DNA of 64,000 bases from Rugosibacter sp. (GCA_004322535.1 SCUZ01000083.1:58074-122073), one strand, 5' to 3'. Counted from the first letter of the stretch, positions 7,977-19,753 are shown. Program-made: numbers and translations. Notes: a model not told the origin generated them from the sequence alone.

Positions 7977-9356
7977 TTACTTGAACAACGAAGGATCCAT
8001 GGAATGGCGCTGCAGGAGCTTGTAAAAATCCGTACGGTTTCGCTGCGCCAAAGTGGCAGCACTCGCAACGCTACCCCCCGTCATTTTGAGCAGCCGCGCC
8101 AGGTAATCGGCTTCAAAGCGACGCCGTGCTTCATCGAAGGGGATAATATCTTCCAGTTCCCGGATGGCATTTTGCACCAGTGCAAGTGGTACGATGGATC
8201 CGGTAGACAAGGCAACTGCCTGCTCTACTACATTGAGCAGTTGACGCACGTTACCGGGCCAGCTGGCGCGTACTAGAATCTCCATCGCCTCCGGCGCAAA
8301 TCCATTAACTTCCTTTCGGTAGTTTTCCGAGATCTTGTGTAGAAAATACCTGGCCAGCAGAGGAATATCGTCACGCCGTTCAGCCAATGATGGAATCGCC
8401 AGCGCCACCACCTTGAGGCGATAAAACAAATCACTACGAAACCGTCCTTCGGCCATTTCCACGTCCAGATCGCGGTGCGTAGCACTAATGACACGAATAT
8501 CCACACGCTGCGATTTAGCCTCACCTAATGGCCTCACCTCGCGCTGCTCCAGCATGCGCAGCAATTTTACTTGCAATGGCAAAGGCATATCGCCAATCTC
8601 ATCCAGGAAAAGCGTGCCACCATCGGCCTCCCTGACTAACCCTGCATAGTCTTTATTCGCCCCGGTAAATGCCCCGCGCACATAGCCAAAAAGCTCGGAT
8701 TCCAGAAGGTTTTCAGGGATTGCCCCACAATTCACAGCGACAAAACTCGCCTGAGACCGTGCGCTGGCAAAATGAATTGCCTGGGCCAACAGCTCTTTCC
8801 CGGTGCCTGATTCTCCATACAACATGACACTGGCGTCGCTAGCAGCAACCAATCGGGCTTGCGCCAAAAGACCTTCCATGACGGGACTTTGGGTAACAAT
8901 ACCCGCTCGCCATGTTTGCTCGCCCATAGCCTCAGTGGTGTCACTGACAGAAAAGCGCAGTGCCTGCTCCACTTGGGCAATCAGCGCTTTGGCATCATAA
9001 GGCTTGGTCAGATAGCCAAACACGCCACGATTTGTCGCTGCAATCGCATCCGGAATGGTGCCATGCGCCGTGAGTATGATCACCGGTAGCGCCGGATGCG
9101 TCGCGTTGATCGCCTCAAACAATGCCGAACCATCCATACCCGGCATACGCAGATCGGTAATCACCAGATGCGGCCGTTCAACCGCAATCATGGCCAGTGC
9201 GTGTTCTGCCTTGTCTGTCGTCATGACTCCATATCCTGCTGCCTCGAGCCGAATGGTCAACAGGCGAAGCAAATCCGGGTCATCATCAACCAATAAAATC
9301 TGTGATCGCGTTTGTAGCCGAGTTTGTGAGCTATTTTTTGCATTCGGCGAGCTCAT
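7977..9356 (-). CDS. qseF: Sigma54-dependent response regulator QseF/GlrR
   Basis: REC domain, AAA+ GESGTGKELLAQAIH, GAFTGA, C-terminal HTH; next to QseG and histidine kinase. Confidence 0.92.
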   Translation of the reverse strand: MSSPNAKNSSQTRLQTRSQILLVDDDPDLLRLLTIRLEAAGYGVMTTDKAEHALAMIAVERPHLVITDLRMPGMDGSALFEAINATHPALPVIILTAHGTIPDAIAATNRGVFGYLTKPYDAKALIAQVEQALRFSVSDTTEAMGEQTWRAGIVTQSPVMEGLLAQARLVAASDASVMLYGESGTGKELLAQAIHFASARSQASFVAVNCGAIPENLLESELFGYVRGAFTGANKDYAGLVREADGGTLFLDEIGDMPLPLQVKLLRMLEQREVRPLGEAKSQRVDIRVISATHRDLDVEMAEGRFRSDLFYRLKVVALAIPSLAERRDDIPLLARYFLHKISENYRKEVNGFAPEAMEILVRASWPGNVRQLLNVVEQAVALSTGSIVPLALVQNAIRELEDIIPFDEARRRFEADYLARLLKMTGGSVASAATLAQRNRTDFYKLLQRHSMDPSLFK

Positions 9357-9871
9357 GGTTTTCCTTTGATCACATTCTCACGCTGCATCATTTTTTTCTC
9401 GATATCCTTTAACGCTTCAAGCTTGCCATCAAGGTCATCAGCACGGCGAATTTGGGTTTGCAATGCTTCCTCCAATCTTTGGCGTTCGGCCAAGTCGGTA
9501 CTCAACATAGCGGCCAAAGCATGAAGCGGAAGATCACGACGCCCCGTTTCCTTGACCAAGGGATCGAGCAATTGTTGCGCATGGCGGATGTCTCCGCCAG
9601 GAACAGACAAGGCAATGGCATATTGAAGTTGATAGAAAGTCGATTTATCTTTCGCATAACTCTTGCGTGCGCGTTCAGTTTCCTTGGCAAGCTCGGGTAC
9701 CGACAACAAGCGTAGTTGATCAAAGTAAGCAAGCAATGCACTCGCACTGCCTGGTGCATTCCAATACACCGGGCTGGGGGGCGCAACAACTTCTGCCGGT
9801 TTGATGGCTGCACAGCCCGAGAGCAGGGCCAGGGGTAAACCCAGGAACAAATAGTTATAAAACGTTTTCAT
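9353..9871 (-). CDS. qseG: QseG-like outer-membrane lipoprotein
   Basis: Lipobox LLSGC, located between qseE and qseF. Confidence 0.75.
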   Translation of the reverse strand: MKTFYNYLFLGLPLALLSGCAAIKPAEVVAPPSPVYWNAPGSASALLAYFDQLRLLSVPELAKETERARKSYAKDKSTFYQLQYAIALSVPGGDIRHAQQLLDPLVKETGRRDLPLHALAAMLSTDLAERQRLEEALQTQIRRADDLDGKLEALKDIEKKMMQRENVIKGKP

Positions 9872-9877
9872 GGCGGG

Positions 9878-11329
9878 TCATAAATTCAAAGGGAGTTGTA
9901 CCGTGAAGTGCCCTTTTCCTCGGCCAACGGTGATTTCCCCGCCCAAGGTGAGTACATGTTCTTTGGCGATAGATAACCCCAACCCCGAGCCTTTGACAAC
10001 GCCAGCAGCTACGGCCTGGCCACGATAAAACGGATCAAACAAATTATCCCTCTCTTCATCCGCGACGCCTGGACCCTCATCAATCACGGATAGCAAAACA
10101 TGATTATCATTTTTTTTTGCCGACACGGTAATCGTACCATTTGCAGGTGAGTACTTAATGGCATTAGACAGCAGATTATCAAACACGATACGCAACCGCT
10201 CGGGATCTGTACGCAAAACAAAATCATCGACTTGCCTATCTAACTTGATATGTCGTGAGGCCATCGCCAGGTGTTGCTTATCGATTACCTTCGCAATGAT
10301 TTCAATGGGTTTTACAGGTTGCAATTTAAGCGGTGTTTGCTGAAACTCCGACTCACCATGACGCAACAGATCTTCAATCAGGCGTTGCAAGTCAAGACTA
10401 TGTTGACGCAGGATATAGACAATTTCACGCTGTTTTTCTGTTAACGGCCCTGCAATTTCCTCAGATAATAAATCCGACCCTTCGCGCAATGCCGTTAAAG
10501 GTGTTTTTAGCTCATGCGAAATCTGGCGCAAAAAACGGCTTTTTTGTTCCCCTAGGTGAACCAAACGCAACCGCAACCAATCCAGCCGGTCACCCAGCTG
10601 CTTCAAGTCATCAGGGCCATTCACTTCGATCCTGGTCTCAAGCCGGCGTTCGCCCAGATCACGAATACCCTGTTCAAGCTGGGCAATCGGCTTAGCGAGA
10701 AGATGCGTAAACCCGGCGACGATGAATATCGACAAGGGCAGCAACAAGAAAAGCTGCCTTTTAACTTGTATCTCCGTTTGCTCGGCCAACACGCGCAAAG
10801 ACTCTGCCTCTTTATCGATCACCTTGCTCGAGCGTGTTAATAGCTGCCGCGTTGTATCGGCAATATCGGCATACCGAATCGCTGCATCCGCCGCGCCTGT
10901 CGCATCAATGCCGATTTTTACGAGATAGGCATTGAGTTGCTGTTCTTCTTGCTGCAGGGCCGTTAGCTCTAGCCGCATGGAGGCTTCAAGTGGCAACTCG
11001 CCCAATTGTGCGCTGGCATTCACAAAGCGCTGATGCAAAGTGAGATAGCTCTTCCATAAAGTCGAATCTTTCAAGATGACACTCTGTTGCGCAACGCGTT
11101 CCAATGAATTGGCCGTTTCGCTTAATTCTCTTGCGGCATGGGTCACTCGCGCGGCATCATAAATAGCACGCTGGCTTTGTGTCGATAGTCGCTGTATGGC
11201 GACGGTATTAATCAGCAAACCAATAATCAATGGCAAAACCGCCAGCAAAAAGCCGGCTGACAGCAGCTTGAAGAACGATTTTGGATAATGGATATTCATA
11301 ATAAGCCGTGCTGCAAAATCTGTTCCCAA
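9878..11329 (-). CDS. qseE: Sensor histidine kinase QseE/GlrK
   Basis: Two TM segments, HAMP, RQISHELKTPLTALREGSDLL H-box, GSGLGLSIAKE ATPase. Confidence 0.9.
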   Translation of the reverse strand: MGTDFAARLIMNIHYPKSFFKLLSAGFLLAVLPLIIGLLINTVAIQRLSTQSQRAIYDAARVTHAARELSETANSLERVAQQSVILKDSTLWKSYLTLHQRFVNASAQLGELPLEASMRLELTALQQEEQQLNAYLVKIGIDATGAADAAIRYADIADTTRQLLTRSSKVIDKEAESLRVLAEQTEIQVKRQLFLLLPLSIFIVAGFTHLLAKPIAQLEQGIRDLGERRLETRIEVNGPDDLKQLGDRLDWLRLRLVHLGEQKSRFLRQISHELKTPLTALREGSDLLSEEIAGPLTEKQREIVYILRQHSLDLQRLIEDLLRHGESEFQQTPLKLQPVKPIEIIAKVIDKQHLAMASRHIKLDRQVDDFVLRTDPERLRIVFDNLLSNAIKYSPANGTITVSAKKNDNHVLLSVIDEGPGVADEERDNLFDPFYRGQAVAAGVVKGSGLGLSIAKEHVLTLGGEITVGRGKGHFTVQLPLNL

Positions 11330-11360
11330 TGAGAGGGTGATCGGAATAGGTCACGAACGC

Positions 11361-12104
11361 CTATTGATTGGCTTTTAATTGGCGCATCGTCCTGCGCATA
11401 AAACAGAGATCTTCCCAGGCTTTCGCCTTATCGAGAGGACTGCGCAATAGATAGGCGGGATGGTAGGTGACAATCACAGGAATACCCTCGTAATCATGCA
11501 CCCTAGTCCGTGCAGCGCCGATTTTTACTTCAGTTTGTAGCAATGTCTGCGCAGCGGGGCGGCCCATGGCGACAATGAGCTTAGGCTGGATCAAGGCAAT
11601 TTGTTGTGCAAGATAAGGCCGGCAGGCTGCAAGCTCGTCGTGGTCGGGAGTTCGATTTTCCGGTGGACGACACTTAACGGCATTGGCAATATAAACATCC
11701 CGTCCGCGCTGCAGACCAATCGAAGTCAGCATGTTATCCAGCAGCTGACCCGCCTGACCGACAAATGGCTCGCCGCGTTCATCCTCTTCCGCGCCCGGCC
11801 CTTCACCGACAAAAAGCCAGTCGGCTTGCCGGTCGCCAACGCCTAGCACGGCTTGTTTGCGCACTTCACAAAGTCGGCACTGGCGACACGCCGCAACGGT
11901 TGCAGCCAGCTCATCCCAATCCATGGGCATAGCGATTCTCGTCGCGCGCGTGACTGCCGTATTGTCTGTCGGGGCTCGCTCGGCAGCCGAATGAGTCGCC
12001 TCGGCCCGTAGCTCGGTCGCCGTAGCAGCGACGGATGGCGCGCGAAGTTTCCACACTGGCCCCAAGCCCATTTCGTGCAGTATTTGTTGGCGACTAGGAT
12101 TCAT
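11361..12104 (-). CDS. Family 4 (type 4/5) uracil-DNA glycosylase
   Basis: CRQCRLCEVRKQAVLGVGD, GEGPGAEEDERGEPFVGQAGQLLD, VTYHPAYLLRSP. Confidence 0.92.
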   Translation of the reverse strand: MNPSRQQILHEMGLGPVWKLRAPSVAATATELRAEATHSAAERAPTDNTAVTRATRIAMPMDWDELAATVAACRQCRLCEVRKQAVLGVGDRQADWLFVGEGPGAEEDERGEPFVGQAGQLLDNMLTSIGLQRGRDVYIANAVKCRPPENRTPDHDELAACRPYLAQQIALIQPKLIVAMGRPAAQTLLQTEVKIGAARTRVHDYEGIPVIVTYHPAYLLRSPLDKAKAWEDLCFMRRTMRQLKANQ

Positions 12105-12111
12105 CAGTTAT

Positions 12112-12570
12112 TTATAACTCTCGTGCCATCACGATCGCATCTTCCCGTTGTTCATGGGCTGGATAATAGCCGTGTCGCCGACCAATCTCAATGAACCCCT
12201 GGCGTGTGTACAAGGCCAGCGCCGCTCGATTCGTAGCACGCACTTCGAGCAGCATGCGCGTCACCTGCCGCGTCTTGGCACGCGCCATCAGGTACTGCAA
12301 AAAGGCTGCGCCAACCCCTTGTCGTTGAAACGCGGGTAACACGCTGATGTTCAGCAAATCAGCCTCGCCCACCGCCATCATCACCACGCCATAGCCCACC
12401 AAGGAGTTGCTGCTGTCATACGCCAGCAAGACATCGTGGCCTGCGGCGAGCGAATCGGCAAACTGGCCGCGCGTCCACGGTGAAGCATGCAGCGTGGCCT
12501 CGGCGGCCACTACTGTATCCAGGTCAGCCAAGGTCATCGCGATGATGCGCAGGTATTGGTCAAATGTCAT
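12112..12570 (-). CDS. rimI: Ribosomal protein S18-alanine N-acetyltransferase
   Basis: GNAT motif LLNISVLPAFQRQGVGAAFLQYL; next to tsaB. Confidence 0.9.
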   Translation of the reverse strand: MTFDQYLRIIAMTLADLDTVVAAEATLHASPWTRGQFADSLAAGHDVLLAYDSSNSLVGYGVVMMAVGEADLLNISVLPAFQRQGVGAAFLQYLMARAKTRQVTRMLLEVRATNRAALALYTRQGFIEIGRRHGYYPAHEQREDAIVMAREL

Positions 12571-13256
12571 TTCAATCCGCCGCGCGCCAAGCGTTCGGCC
12601 GTGGTAAATGCCACTTTGTCGCGCACATAAATGGGCTGGGCATCGGCTGCTGCTACCCCTCGGCCATCGGCCAACATGGGTACTGCCAAGCGTGCCACGG
12701 CGGCAGCTGAAGGAAAAGCATCAGGGTGAGTGCCCGCCAAGTCTGGCTTACGGCTAGTCAATAAGTCAACATAGGTTTTAAATCCATCGCCCACGCCCCA
12801 TGCGCTTTGAAAAGTCGGCGCCGGTGATGCGGCGGGTGCGATACAATGCGGTGCCATCACTTCATGCGCCACATCCCCTTCGATAGTATATGCGGCCGCA
12901 TAAATTTCATTCATGCGTGCATCGAGACACGTCCAGACATTGCGCTCGCCCGATGCCAGGGCCAACGCGGCCAGGGTTGAGATAGGTGCAACGGGCACAT
13001 CCAGACCAAACGCCAAGCCCTGCGCCACACCGCACGCCAAGCGCAAACCTGTAAACCCGCCCGGGCCTGCGCCAAACGCAATGCCATCGAGTTGCTTGAG
13101 CGTTATGCCGGATAGTGCCAGCAGTTCATGCGCCCAGGGTAAAAGATATTCCGAGCCACTGTTCGGGTGATCGGCAAACCGTTCGGTGAGCTCGCCATCC
13201 TGCCAAAGTGCGACGGATAGGCGTCGTGTCGCCGTCTCGAATGCCAGAAAACGCAC
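12567..13256 (-). CDS. tsaB: tRNA t6A biosynthesis protein TsaB
   Basis: FETATRRLSVALW, GIAFGAGPGGFTGLRLACGVAQGLAFG. Confidence 0.93.
   Translation of the reverse strand: MRFLAFETATRRLSVALWQDGELTERFADHPNSGSEYLLPWAHELLALSGITLKQLDGIAFGAGPGGFTGLRLACGVAQGLAFGLDVPVAPISTLAALALASGERNVWTCLDARMNEIYAAAYTIEGDVAHEVMAPHCIAPAASPAPTFQSAWGVGDGFKTYVDLLTSRKPDLAGTHPDAFPSAAAVARLAVPMLADGRGVAAADAQPIYVRDKVAFTTAERLARGGLK
12809..12834 (+). repeat. 26-bp interspersed element, copy inside tsaB
   Basis: gaaaagtcggcgccggtgatgcggcg. Confidence 0.88.
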
Positions 13257-13281
13257 GGTTGCTGATTAAACGCAGCGCTGG

Positions 13282-14142
13282 TTAAACGCGCGGACGACCA
13301 AACATGCCGCGCAAGGCGTCTTGCAAATCAGCAGGCAGTACAATCGTTTTGGCGTTTTCCGAGGTGGCCAGGCTGCCTAGCGTCTGGATATATTTCTCAC
13401 CCAGCAAATAGCGCACGGGGGCATCGTCACTCCCCAGCGCCACGGCGACGCGCTTGATGGCTTCCGCACTGGCGGTAGCCAAAGTCACTTGTGCTTCGGC
13501 TTGTAGTCGCGCCGCTTGTAACTGGGCTTCCGCGTTGAGAATGGTCGATTGCTTGGTGCCTTCAGCGCGGGTCACTGTGGCTTTGCGTTCACGCTCGGCA
13601 GACGCTTGCGCCTCCATCGCGCGCTGCATTGATTCAGACGGCTTGATGTCTTGTATTTCGACCGATTTGACGGTCAGCCCCCAATCAATGGCTTCGTCGG
13701 CAATGCTCTCGCGCAAACGCGCCTTGATTGCATCGCGGTTGGACAACGCCTCGTCCAGATTCATTTCACCAATAATTGAACGCAGCGTGGTCATGATCAT
13801 GTTGCGTATCGCTTCAGAAAAATCTGTCACGCCATACACCGCCTTGACCGGATCGGTGATCTTGATGAACGCAATCGCATTGGTCACAATCACGGCATTG
13901 TCTTTAGTGATGACTTCCTGCTCTTGCACATCCAGAATAATGTCTTTGGTTACCAGCTTGTAACGCACCTGATCCAGATAAGGAATGATGATATTCAACC
14001 CAGGCAACAATGTTTTATGGTACTTGCCCAACCGCTCGACAACCCATTCCTCGCCTTGCGCCACAATGCGCACGCCCTTGGCCACGGTCACTGCGGCGAA
14101 AACAAAGAGTGCAATTACAAAAAATCCAAGCTCACCCATCAT
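13282..14142 (-). CDS. SPFH/stomatin family protein (QmcA-like)
   Basis: EEWVVERLGKYHKTLLPGLNIIIPYLDQVRYKL. Confidence 0.9.
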   Translation of the reverse strand: MMGELGFFVIALFVFAAVTVAKGVRIVAQGEEWVVERLGKYHKTLLPGLNIIIPYLDQVRYKLVTKDIILDVQEQEVITKDNAVIVTNAIAFIKITDPVKAVYGVTDFSEAIRNMIMTTLRSIIGEMNLDEALSNRDAIKARLRESIADEAIDWGLTVKSVEIQDIKPSESMQRAMEAQASAERERKATVTRAEGTKQSTILNAEAQLQAARLQAEAQVTLATASAEAIKRVAVALGSDDAPVRYLLGEKYIQTLGSLATSENAKTIVLPADLQDALRGMFGRPRV

Positions 14143-14149
14143 GCGCTCC

Positions 14150-14599
14150 TCAAGTTTTACCCACTTTTAAAAACTGGCCATCCACTGCCAGCACTTTGAC
14201 TCGCATGCCAGCCGCAATGGATTCATCAGCCAGGCAAGTCCACCGCTCTGCCCCCATGATGGGCTTTTGAAAGCGCACTTCACCGCGACCTGATGAGGAC
14301 CCCACAGGTTCAATTGCGCTCACGAGCACCCCGATCTCACCTAATGCCTCATCCGCTTGGCCCGAGCGTGTTTTGTTCGCATGGCGAAAAAACCTGAACC
14401 ACAACACCGTCATCACTATCGAAGCAGCTGTCCATAGCAATACCTGCGCAGTAAAGCTCAAGTTCGGGAGCACCAATAAGGCCACGCCCACAAGTAGCGC
14501 GCCTATGGCAAACCAGATGATAAAAAAACTGAACAAGGCCAGCTCAGCCAAAGCCAGTCCCATGCCTAATACCATCCAGTGCCACCAGAGAATTTGCAT
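14150..14599 (-). CDS. NfeD family protein
   Basis: TM segments and NfeD-like OB domain; paired with SPFH gene. Confidence 0.85.
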   Translation of the reverse strand: MQILWWHWMVLGMGLALAELALFSFFIIWFAIGALLVGVALLVLPNLSFTAQVLLWTAASIVMTVLWFRFFRHANKTRSGQADEALGEIGVLVSAIEPVGSSSGRGEVRFQKPIMGAERWTCLADESIAAGMRVKVLAVDGQFLKVGKT

Positions 14600-14602
14600 G
14601 GT

Positions 14603-16999
14603 TTATTTTTTGTGGCTAGCGAGTCGCATCGAAGTATCAATCACGGTATCCGGATTCAACGAGATGGTCTGGATACCTTCATCCATGAGCCACTCGGCAA
14701 AGTCAGCGTGATCCGACGGGCCTTGACCACAAATGCCAACATACTTGCCCAGGCGATTACACGTGGCAATCGTCATGGACAATAATTTTTTAACGGCCAG
14801 ATCGCGCTCATCAAACGAATGTGCCACCAAACCAGAATCACGATCCAGGCCTAGTGTCAGCTGGGTCAGATCATTGGAACCGATTGAGTAGCCATCGAAA
14901 TGCTCAAGAAACTGCTCAGCCAACAAGGCATTGGATGGAATTTCACACATCATGATCAGCTTGAGCTCGTTTTCGCCGCGGCGCAGACCATGCGCCGCCA
15001 GCAATTCGACCACCGTACGGGCTTCGTCCACCGTGCGCACGAAGGGCACCATGATTTGCACATTGGTGAGCCCCATGTCATTGCGTACGCGCTTCATGGC
15101 ACGGCATTCGAGTTCAAAGCAAGCGCGGAAAGACGGCGCGATGTAACGTGAAGCGCCACGGAACCCCAACATGGGGTTTTCTTCTTCCGGCTCATAAATC
15201 TCGCCGCCGAGCAATTTGCGGTATTCGTTTGATTTGAAATCCGACAAACGAACAATCACCGGCTGCGGATAAAACGCCGCCGCAATGGTGGCCACCCCTT
15301 CAGTCAACTTCTCGACAAAAAATGTCTCAGGCGAAGAATAGCCGCGCGAACGGCGCAAAATTTCTTCCTTCAGGCTTGCAGGTACCTGATCAATTTCAAG
15401 GATTGCCTTGGGATGAATACCGATCATGTTATTGATAACAAACTCAAGCCGAGCCAAGCCAACCCCGGCATTCGGAATCTGCGCAAACTCAAAGGCGAGT
15501 TCGGGGTTGCCCACGTTCATCATGATTTTGACTGGCAACTTGGGCAAATTACCCACATCCTGCCGCGTGATTTCAAACTCAAGCGCATCGCGATACACAT
15601 AACCCGTATCACCTTCGGCACACGATATGGTCACGCTCTCGCCTTCGGTCAAGGCGGTAGTGGCACTGCCACAGCCCACAATGGCAGGGATGCCCAGTTC
15701 GCGCGCAATAATCGCCGCATGGCAAGTACGTCCGCCACGATTGGTCACAATCGCTGAAGCCCGCTTCATGACTGGCTCCCAGTTGGGGTCTGTCATGTCC
15801 GCTACCAGCACATCACCTGGTTGTACCAGGTGCATTTGGGCGGGATCTTTGACCACACGCACCACGCCAGAACCGATTTTTTGCCCAATGGCGCGGCCAC
15901 TGGTGAGCACTTTGCCATGCTGCTTGAGCTTGTATTTTTCAATCACCGAAGCATGGTCATCTTGCGATTTCACAGTCTCTGGACGCGCCTGCAGGATATA
16001 CAGCTTGCCATCCTGACCATCCTTGCCCCATTCGATGTCCATCGGCATCTGGTAGTGCGCTTCAATGATCATGGCATAACGTGCCAACTCAAGAATATCT
16101 GCGTCGGCTAGCGAGAAAACATTCCGATCATTTTCCGGCACATCTATTGTTTCCGTACTGCGCCCGGCCTGCCGCGAGTCGGTAAAAATCATCTTGATCA
16201 GCTTGCTGCCCATATTTCGCCGAATGATGGAAGGCTTGCCCAGCGCCAACGTGGCTTTATGGACATAGAACTCATCCGGATTTACCGCCCCTTGCACCAC
16301 GGTTTCGCCCAAGCCATAACTTGAAGTGATAAAAACGACTTTATCGAAGCCTGATTCCGTATCCATCGTAAACATCACGCCGGAAGCGCCGGTGTCTGAA
16401 CGCACCATGCGCTGCACACCCGCTGACAAGGCCACCTCGGCATGCGCAAAACCCTTATGCACGCGATAAGCAATCGCGCGATCGTTGTAGAGCGAGGCAA
16501 AAACTTCCTTGATGGCATGCAGAATATTGTCATAGCCATGGATGTTCAAAAAACTTTCCTGCTGGCCGGCAAATGAAGCATCCGGCAAATCCTCTGCCGT
16601 TGCGGAAGAACGCACTGCAAAGCTTGCTTCAGCACCACTTGACGCAATGAGGAGCGCGTATTCTTGTTTAATTTCATCTTCCAGCTTGGGCGGAAACGGG
16701 GTATCCACAACCCACTGACGAATCTGCGCACCCACTTTTGCAAGTTTTTCAACATCATCCACGTTCAATGCATCCAGCGCGGCATTGATGCGATCAGCCA
16801 GCCCTTGATGGGCGAGAAACTCGCGGTACGCCAATGCCGTGGTTGCAAACCCGCCTGGCACGCGCACTTGCGATGCCGCCAGTTGACTGATCATCTCCCC
16901 CAGTGATGCATTTTTGCCGCCAACATCTCCCACATCCGTCATGCGTAAATGTTCAAAACCAATCGCGTAGCGATGTGTGAAAGGTGTAGATGAAGACAT
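14603..16999 (-). CDS. ppsA: Phosphoenolpyruvate synthase
   Basis: [24 protein letters not shown] phosphohistidine motif, [21 protein letters not shown]. Confidence 0.95.
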   Translation of the reverse strand: MSSSTPFTHRYAIGFEHLRMTDVGDVGGKNASLGEMISQLAASQVRVPGGFATTALAYREFLAHQGLADRINAALDALNVDDVEKLAKVGAQIRQWVVDTPFPPKLEDEIKQEYALLIASSGAEASFAVRSSATAEDLPDASFAGQQESFLNIHGYDNILHAIKEVFASLYNDRAIAYRVHKGFAHAEVALSAGVQRMVRSDTGASGVMFTMDTESGFDKVVFITSSYGLGETVVQGAVNPDEFYVHKATLALGKPSIIRRNMGSKLIKMIFTDSRQAGRSTETIDVPENDRNVFSLADADILELARYAMIIEAHYQMPMDIEWGKDGQDGKLYILQARPETVKSQDDHASVIEKYKLKQHGKVLTSGRAIGQKIGSGVVRVVKDPAQMHLVQPGDVLVADMTDPNWEPVMKRASAIVTNRGGRTCHAAIIARELGIPAIVGCGSATTALTEGESVTISCAEGDTGYVYRDALEFEITRQDVGNLPKLPVKIMMNVGNPELAFEFAQIPNAGVGLARLEFVINNMIGIHPKAILEIDQVPASLKEEILRRSRGYSSPETFFVEKLTEGVATIAAAFYPQPVIVRLSDFKSNEYRKLLGGEIYEPEEENPMLGFRGASRYIAPSFRACFELECRAMKRVRNDMGLTNVQIMVPFVRTVDEARTVVELLAAHGLRRGENELKLIMMCEIPSNALLAEQFLEHFDGYSIGSNDLTQLTLGLDRDSGLVAHSFDERDLAVKKLLSMTIATCNRLGKYVGICGQGPSDHADFAEWLMDEGIQTISLNPDTVIDTSMRLASHKK

Positions 17000-17081
17000 A
17001 CAAGTTCCTTCTGTTAACATGGAGGGAAAGCTGCCATTTTATAGCCATTTACCTGCCTTCTACCTTCCTGAGAGATTATTC

Positions 17082-17924
17082 ATGACCCTTCCCACGCCCA
17101 TGCCTGCCCGGCATACCGTATTTTTTGTCTCCGATGGCACAGGTATTACCGCCGAAACGCTGGGGCACAGTTTGCTTTCTCAATTTGAAGACATCCAAAC
17201 AGCTCAAGTGCGCATGCCCTTTATTGACTCCGTTGCCAAGGCAACTGACTGTGTCGCCAGAATCAATGCCGCAGGAATGAAGGATGGCAATCGAGCCATC
17301 GTGATTTCAACTCTGGTGAATCCGGAAACCGTGACGGTGCTGCACCAGGCCAATGCCTTGATTCTCGATTTTTTCGGCGCCTTTATCTCGCCACTGGAAG
17401 CCGAGTTTGGCATGAAGTCCAGCCACACCATTGGGCGCAGTCATAGCCTGGTGAATTCATCAGAATACGTGGCGCGTATGGATGCGATCAATTTCACGCT
17501 GGCCCATGACGACGGTGTATCCAGCACTGAGCTGGATAAATCAGATGTCATCCTCGTCGGCGTCTCGCGCAGTGGCAAAACGCCAACCAGCCTGTATCTG
17601 GCAATCCAGTTTGGTATCAAGGTAGCCAACTATCCTTTGATTCCGGAAGATTTTGAACGCAACAAACTCCCCGATGGGCTCACCAAACATCGGCACAAGC
17701 TGTTTGGTTTAACCATCAACCCTGATCGACTCTCTGCCATCCGTCAGGAACGTCGCCCTGAGAGCACCTACGCATCCCTCGAAAACTGTCGCTGGGAAAT
17801 TGACCAAGCGCAAAAGATGATGCGCCGCGAAGGGATTGAGTGGCTTGAATCAACCACTAAATCCATTGAGGAAATTGGCGCGACCCTGCTGCAAACCTTG
17901 AAAATTGATCGACGCACGTGCTAA
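17082..17924 (+). CDS. ppsR: PEP synthase regulatory protein (kinase/pyrophosphorylase)
   Basis: [40 protein letters not shown]; divergent from ppsA. Confidence 0.93.
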   Translation: MTLPTPMPARHTVFFVSDGTGITAETLGHSLLSQFEDIQTAQVRMPFIDSVAKATDCVARINAAGMKDGNRAIVISTLVNPETVTVLHQANALILDFFGAFISPLEAEFGMKSSHTIGRSHSLVNSSEYVARMDAINFTLAHDDGVSSTELDKSDVILVGVSRSGKTPTSLYLAIQFGIKVANYPLIPEDFERNKLPDGLTKHRHKLFGLTINPDRLSAIRQERRPESTYASLENCRWEIDQAQKMMRREGIEWLESTTKSIEEIGATLLQTLKIDRRTC

Positions 17925-17963
17925 GCCCCATCCATCTTTGAGCACTTACCCCAGGATCTTGCC

Positions 17964-19733
17964 GTGACCTCCACACTTTTGCGCAACACCTCCCGCCTGC
18001 TCTTGGCCTTCTCGCTCTTTGCAGCAAACTGCCAAGCCTTTGGCGCTTCGCGGTTTCCTGTGGCCGCAGAAAACGGCATGGTCGTCACGGCGCAACACCT
18101 GGCAACTAAAGTTGGTGTAGATGTCTTGAAAAAGGGCGGCAATGCCATTGATGCGGCTGTCGCCGTAGGTTATGCCCTCGCCGTGGTCTACCCTGCGGCC
18201 GGTAATCTGGGCGGCGGCGGATTCATGACCATACAACTCGCCGATGGCCGCAAAACCTTTTTGGACTTCCGCGAAAAAGCACCACTGGCTGCAACTCCCT
18301 CCATGTATCTGGACGCGAGCGGCAAGGTCATCAAAAACCTGAGCACCCATGGCTATCTTGCCGCAGGTGTACCCGGCACCGTCGCCGGGCTGGAATTAGC
18401 TCGCACCCGCTATGGCACGCTGCCGCGTCGCCAACTTGTCGCCCCGGCCATTGAGCTTGCCCAAAAAGGCTTTGTACTCGATGAGGGTGACGTGGACATG
18501 CTTGCTCACGCGACAGCCCGCTTTCAACAAGATGTGCCCAGCGCTGCTATTTTTCTGCACCATGGCCAGCCATTGACTGTGGGCGAACGGCTGGTGCAAA
18601 AAGACCTAGCCCGCTCACTGAGCCTCATCAGTCGTGACGGGTTAAAGGCGTTTTACAACGGCCCTATCAGCCAGGCCATCGTTGCCGCGAGTCAGAAAGG
18701 TCATGGAATTTTGAGCAAATCTGATTTTGCAAATTACCAAGCGCGCGAACTCGCTCCGATCGAGTGCGACTATCGTGGTTATCACATCGTCTCGGCACCA
18801 CCGCCAAGTTCGGGAGGCGTAGTCGTCTGCGAAATCCTCAACATCCTCGAAGGCTATCCGTTAAAAGAACTAGGTTACCTTTCCGCGCAGGCTGTGCATT
18901 ATCAAATCGAAGCCATGCGCCATGCGTATGCCGACCGCAACAACTATCTGGGCGACCCGAGTTTTGTACCCAATCCGCTGCAACCATTGCTCGACAAAAC
19001 CTACGCAGCAAACATCCGCGCGGCAATCAATCCCTCAAAAGCAGGCGCTTCACTGGAAATCAAACCCGGCAAAGCGCCACACGATATTCACTACGACATT
19101 TCATCCGACATCCCGCGCGAAGGTACAAACACCACGCATTATTCGATTGTCGATACAGCGGGCAATGCCGTATCCGTTACCTACACCCTCAACGCCTGGT
19201 TCGGCGCCGCCGTCACCGCGGGGAAAACCGGCATCCTGCTCAACAACGAAATGGACGACTTCACCATCAAGCCCGGCGTACCCAACCTGTTTGGCCTGGT
19301 GCAGGGCAGCGCTAATGCCATCGCACCTGGCAAACGACCACTGAGTTCAATGAGCCCGACCATTGTTTCACGCGACGGCAAGCCAGTCATGGTGATCGGC
19401 ACGCCAGGCGGCAGCCGCATCATCAGCGTGGTCGTACATTCGATTATCAATGTCATAGACTATGGCATGAACATTCAAGAAGCCGTGGATGCCCCGCGTT
19501 TCCACCAGCAATGGCTGCCGGATGTCACCGAAGTCGAAACTTTCGCGCTCAGCCCCGACACACAGAAGCTGCTGATCGACATGGGCCACCAATTGGGCAA
19601 CCCGCAACCCGCCAACCACGCCGCCGGCATTTTGATCGGCGCACCTGCGCTCGGCGGCAAACCGCGCGGCAACAACCGCTTCTACGGCGCCATTGATCCG
19701 CGCCGGAATACGGGGCTGGCGGCGGGGTATTGA
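17964..19733 (+). CDS. ggt: Gamma-glutamyltranspeptidase
   Basis: GTNTTHYSIVDTAGNAVSVTYTLN nucleophile region, GGSRIISVVVHSIINVIDYGMN. Confidence 0.94.
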   Translation: MTSTLLRNTSRLLLAFSLFAANCQAFGASRFPVAAENGMVVTAQHLATKVGVDVLKKGGNAIDAAVAVGYALAVVYPAAGNLGGGGFMTIQLADGRKTFLDFREKAPLAATPSMYLDASGKVIKNLSTHGYLAAGVPGTVAGLELARTRYGTLPRRQLVAPAIELAQKGFVLDEGDVDMLAHATARFQQDVPSAAIFLHHGQPLTVGERLVQKDLARSLSLISRDGLKAFYNGPISQAIVAASQKGHGILSKSDFANYQARELAPIECDYRGYHIVSAPPPSSGGVVVCEILNILEGYPLKELGYLSAQAVHYQIEAMRHAYADRNNYLGDPSFVPNPLQPLLDKTYAANIRAAINPSKAGASLEIKPGKAPHDIHYDISSDIPREGTNTTHYSIVDTAGNAVSVTYTLNAWFGAAVTAGKTGILLNNEMDDFTIKPGVPNLFGLVQGSANAIAPGKRPLSSMSPTIVSRDGKPVMVIGTPGGSRIISVVVHSIINVIDYGMNIQEAVDAPRFHQQWLPDVTEVETFALSPDTQKLLIDMGHQLGNPQPANHAAGILIGAPALGGKPRGNNRFYGAIDPRRNTGLAAGY

Positions 19734-19753
19734 CGCACGGCCAATGACGCAAG

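Noticed and set aside
11510-11535. Reverse strand taaaaatcggcgctgcacggac as another element copy
   Set aside because: The left half matches but the right half diverges; likely chance within the uracil glycosylase gene
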